Positions 8,351 through 10,162 of a DNA stretch of 10,162 nucleotides are shown piece after piece (position 1 is the first letter of the stretch; each line of letters starts with the position of its first letter). This stretch comes from Desulfuromonadales bacterium (GTDB lineage: Bacteria > Desulfobacterota > Desulfuromonadia > Desulfuromonadales > UBA2294). The DNA is taken from the NCBI GenBank assembly GCA_014859615.1, contig JACUTX010000077.1:1-10162 (forward strand), given 5' to 3'. Position numbers and translations under genes: made by a program. A model generated the notes under the pieces. It was not told the DNA's origin. It ran no database searches and saw only the letters and a list, made by a program, of their open reading frames with translations.

Positions 8351-8446
8351 GGAGCCTTTATTATGCTGACCATTATTCGTGAACGTCTGCGGCAGAAACA
8401 CCGCACCACAAAATACCCCAAGATTGAGCCGGTTCTCCCCCCCCGC
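8275..8446. repeat. G8 and C8 tracts forming a 10-bp inverted repeat across the large/small subunit junction
   Basis: GCGGGGGGGG at 8275-8284, near the end of the large subunit, is the exact reverse complement of CCCCCCCCGC at 8437-8446, near the start of the small subunit. They are 152 nt apart and flank the intergenic ribosome binding site. Both genes stay in frame with the eight-base tracts as given. Runs of six or seven G or C are common elsewhere in this window, so this may be compositional. Confidence 0.4.
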
Positions 8447-9118
8447 TTCCGGGGGCTGCCGCAGATCAGTGCAACGCTTTCAGCGCCAGAGCTGGCAGCG
8501 GCTGTCGCCAGCTGTCCGTTTGCGGCACTGAGTGACCGGGAGAAAAAGCTGCAGATCGATCTTGGCCGCTGTCTCTTCTGCGCCGACTGCCCGGCGAGCA
8601 CCGAATATGGCGCTCTGACCTTCAGCAACGATTACCGCCTGGCGACGAACCGGCGAAACGAGCTGTTGCAAGAAGATGAGATCTACCTGCTGGCCGAGAA
8701 ACTCGATAAAAAGATGCTCAAACTCTTCGGTCGCTCGCTGAAACTGCGTCAGATCTCCGCCGGTGGTTGCAACGCTTGTGAGGCTGATATCAATGTTCTC
8801 GGGACACTGGTCTTTGACCTTGGCCGCTTCGGCATTCAGTTCGTCGCCTCACCGCGCCACGCCGACGGTATTCTGCTCACCGGTCCGGTGACGAAGAATA
8901 TGCACGCCGCCCTGCTCGACACTTATGCCGCTATCCCGGCACCGAAACTGGTGATAGCCTCCGGTGCCTGCGCGATCAGCGGCGGCCCCTTTTCCGGGAG
9001 CCCCGAGGTTCACAACGGCATCGGGGATCTGTTCCCGGTCGATCTCTACATCCCCGGCTGCCCGCCGCACCCTTACACCATACTCGACGGGCTGTTGCGG
9101 CTGCTCGGGAAGATTTAG
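8363..9118 (+). CDS. Small subunit (NuoB/HyfI-like) with fused degenerate HycF/HyfH-type ferredoxin domain
   Basis: A 251-residue iron-sulfur protein of two parts. Residues 1 to about 105 resemble HycF/HyfH: an N-terminal basic helix (IIRERLRQK), RFRGLP, then a reduced ferredoxin domain with Cys51 (SCPFAALS) and Cys70-x2-Cys73-x2-Cys76. The first CxxCxxC and the last CP of a normal two-cluster ferredoxin are missing. The four cysteines kept are those that together bind one cluster in that fold. Residues from about 120 form the small subunit with Cys136-x2-Cys139 (GGCNACE), Cys203 (SGACAISGGPF) and Cys233 (PGCPPHPYTILDGL), the ligands of the proximal [4Fe-4S] cluster. The CxxC spacing is hydrogenase-like; complex I NuoB has adjacent CC. 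ATG 8363 follows AAGGAG (8349-8354), which overlaps the large-subunit stop. It likely passes electrons from a soluble donor to the large-subunit interface. Confidence 0.92.
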   Translation: MLTIIRERLRQKHRTTKYPKIEPVLPPRFRGLPQISATLSAPELAAAVASCPFAALSDREKKLQIDLGRCLFCADCPASTEYGALTFSNDYRLATNRRNELLQEDEIYLLAEKLDKKMLKLFGRSLKLRQISAGGCNACEADINVLGTLVFDLGRFGIQFVASPRHADGILLTGPVTKNMHAALLDTYAAIPAPKLVIASGACAISGGPFSGSPEVHNGIGDLFPVDLYIPGCPPHPYTILDGLLRLLGKI

Positions 9119-9139
9119 TCTGTAAACAATGGAGACCTT

Positions 9140-10024
9140 ATGCACCTTGATGAAGACTTGATCCAGCAACTCCGCCGTGTTCTCACCTCGGTAGAGCAGA
9201 TTTTGCCCCGACCTGTTCCGGCCATCGACTGGAGCAGCTGTTTTGCCGCCAACTGGCGGTGTCACTCCCTGACCGGATATCTCGAACCGATGCCGCACGC
9301 TGACCCGATTCAGATGCAGGAGCTCCTCGGCATTGAACAACAAAAACAGCTGCTCGACGAAAATACCCGACAGTTTCTCAAAGGATACCCGGCCAATAAC
9401 GTTTTGTTATGGGGCTCACGCGGCACCGGGAAATCCTCGGTGGTTCGCGCCTTGTTAAACCGTTACGCCGATCAGGGGCTGCGGATTATTCAGGTCGATA
9501 AAGACGACCTCGCCTCACTCCCGGATATCTTTACACAGATCGCCACCGATCCGCACCGCTTCATTATCTTTTGCGACGACCTCTCGTTCGAGACCGGTGA
9601 GAAGAGCTACAAAATACTGAAAAGCGCTCTCGACGGTTCGGTCTACGCCGCCCCCGCCAATGTCGTGATTTATGTCACCTCGAATCGTCGATATCTGTTG
9701 CCCGAATATGAGACAGACAACCTCGGGGCCAAGATGGTGAATAACGAGGTTCATTACGGGGAAGGGATCGAGGAGAAGAGCGCCCTCTCCGACCGGTTCG
9801 GGCTCTGGATCGCCTTTCACATCTTCTCGCAGGAGCAGTACCTGATCGTGGTGCGCCAGTGCATTGATAATCTGGCTGGCGAGAGCGGACTCAAACTCCC
9901 CTGGGATCGCGCAAGCGAACAAGCCGCGATCGCCTGGTCGCACGAAAAAAGCAAACGCTGCGGACGGACCGCCTTTCAGTTCGCCAAGTACTGGGTCGGC
10001 CGCGCCATGCTGGCGGCGGAATAA
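9140..10024 (+). CDS. DUF815-type AAA+ ATPase
   Basis: A 294-residue soluble P-loop ATPase. The N-terminal 80 residues are a family-specific region that includes GYLEPMPHADPIQMQELLGI and leads into KGYPANNVLLWG. The Walker A is WGSRGTGKSS (Lys98), Walker B FIIFCDD (Asp146/147), a sensor-1-like VIYVTSNRR (Asn182), and a LSDRFGL segment (Arg219) in the place of an arginine finger. The run YLLPEYETDN with the later LSDRFGL is what I recognise as the DUF815 family, whose function is poorly known. It starts 21 nt after the small subunit, with GGAGA at 9131-9135, and is the last gene before the hairpin at 10056, so it is probably co-transcribed. Being next to a cofactor-containing membrane complex suggests a job in assembling, remodelling or regulating it; this is inference. 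There is no membrane segment and no signal peptide. Confidence 0.88.
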   Translation: MHLDEDLIQQLRRVLTSVEQILPRPVPAIDWSSCFAANWRCHSLTGYLEPMPHADPIQMQELLGIEQQKQLLDENTRQFLKGYPANNVLLWGSRGTGKSSVVRALLNRYADQGLRIIQVDKDDLASLPDIFTQIATDPHRFIIFCDDLSFETGEKSYKILKSALDGSVYAAPANVVIYVTSNRRYLLPEYETDNLGAKMVNNEVHYGEGIEEKSALSDRFGLWIAFHIFSQEQYLIVVRQCIDNLAGESGLKLPWDRASEQAAIAWSHEKSKRCGRTAFQFAKYWVGRAMLAAE

Positions 10025-10055
10025 ACCGGATCGCCACCGAGATCATTAATCATGC

Positions 10056-10069
10056 GGCTGCGAGCAGCC
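10056..10069 (+). terminator. Weak hairpin, possible operon terminator
   Basis: GGCTG-CGAG-CAGCC forms a 5-bp GC-rich stem with a 4-nt loop, 31 nt after the ATPase stop. The following sequence (AAACTTTATT) is T-rich but has no clean U tract, so an intrinsic terminator is only possible. Its position between the operon end and the next region is what makes it worth listing. Confidence 0.35.
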
Positions 10070-10120
10070 AAACTTTATTCAAGCCTAACTCCTGAACACC
10101 ACACCGCTACACTCAAGATT

Positions 10121-10144
10121 ACAAGGGGTTTTGATTGACCTTGT
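10121..10144. repeat. Inverted repeat ACAAGG-N12-CCTTGT
   Basis: Two perfect 6-bp arms are separated by 12 nt in the AT-richer DNA after the operon. The arms are 18 bp apart centre to centre, a spacing seen for dimeric repressor sites, and the repeat lies at the right edge where a downstream gene could begin. It could be an operator or just chance; there is no T tract after it, so it does not look like a terminator. Confidence 0.3.
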
Positions 10145-10162
10145 CGGTTGAATTAAAGTAAG

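Noticed and set aside
6830..9118. A functional group 4 [NiFe] hydrogenase
   Set aside because: Overall similarity to HyfG/HyfI suggests this label, but the CxxC pairs that hold the Ni-Fe centre are missing at both ends of the large subunit and there is no cleavable C-terminal tail.
2..9118. Ordinary respiratory complex I (nuo operon)
   Set aside because: No NuoE/F/G, NuoA or NuoJ genes are present in the window, the membrane subunits have HyfB/HyfC/HyfE/HyfF signatures, and the small subunit has CxxC where NuoB has CC. The quinone tyrosine position is Gly.

Overview
The window holds seven tightly packed plus-strand genes covering positions 2 to about 10024. They read as one operon encoding a membrane-bound complex of the hydrogenase-4/formate hydrogenlyase/complex I superfamily. 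The DNA is GC-rich and gene-dense, with Shine-Dalgarno sites before the genes. The gene set resembles the 'energy-converting hydrogenase-related' (Ehr) clusters described in Geobacter and relatives, so a Desulfuromonadales-type bacterium is my best guess. That taxonomic guess comes from gene content and style, not from any marker gene.

Layout. Positions 2-1867 and 1869-3833 are two tandem HyfB-type (NuoL/M/N-like) proton-pumping subunits; the first is cut off by the left edge. Then come a HyfC/NuoH-like subunit (3848-4762), a HyfE/NuoK-like subunit (4773-5402) and a HyfF-type third antiporter-like subunit (5406-6833). The peripheral arm follows: a NuoC+NuoD-like large subunit fused in one chain (6830-8350) and a small subunit carrying a degenerate HycF/HyfH-like ferredoxin domain on its N-terminus (8363-9118). 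The last gene is a DUF815-type AAA+ ATPase (9140-10024). Gaps are 1 to 21 nt and one pair overlaps by 4 nt, so co-transcription and translational coupling are likely. The last 138 nt hold a weak terminator-like hairpin and an inverted repeat, but no gene.

Main point. The large subunit keeps the hydrogenase fold signatures, but all four cysteines that would bind the Ni-Fe centre are replaced (Ala210, Thr213, Ser500, Gly503). It also ends just after the last ligand position, so there is no cleavable C-terminal tail. The quinone-site tyrosine of complex I is absent too (Gly211). The complex is therefore unlikely to be a hydrogenase, and its substrate is unknown. The small subunit keeps ligands for one proximal [4Fe-4S] cluster, and its ferredoxin domain keeps exactly one interlocking set of four cysteines. 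Electrons may thus pass over only two clusters to an undefined site coupled to three antiporter-like pump modules. The AAA+ ATPase may assemble, remodel or gate this complex; that is inference.
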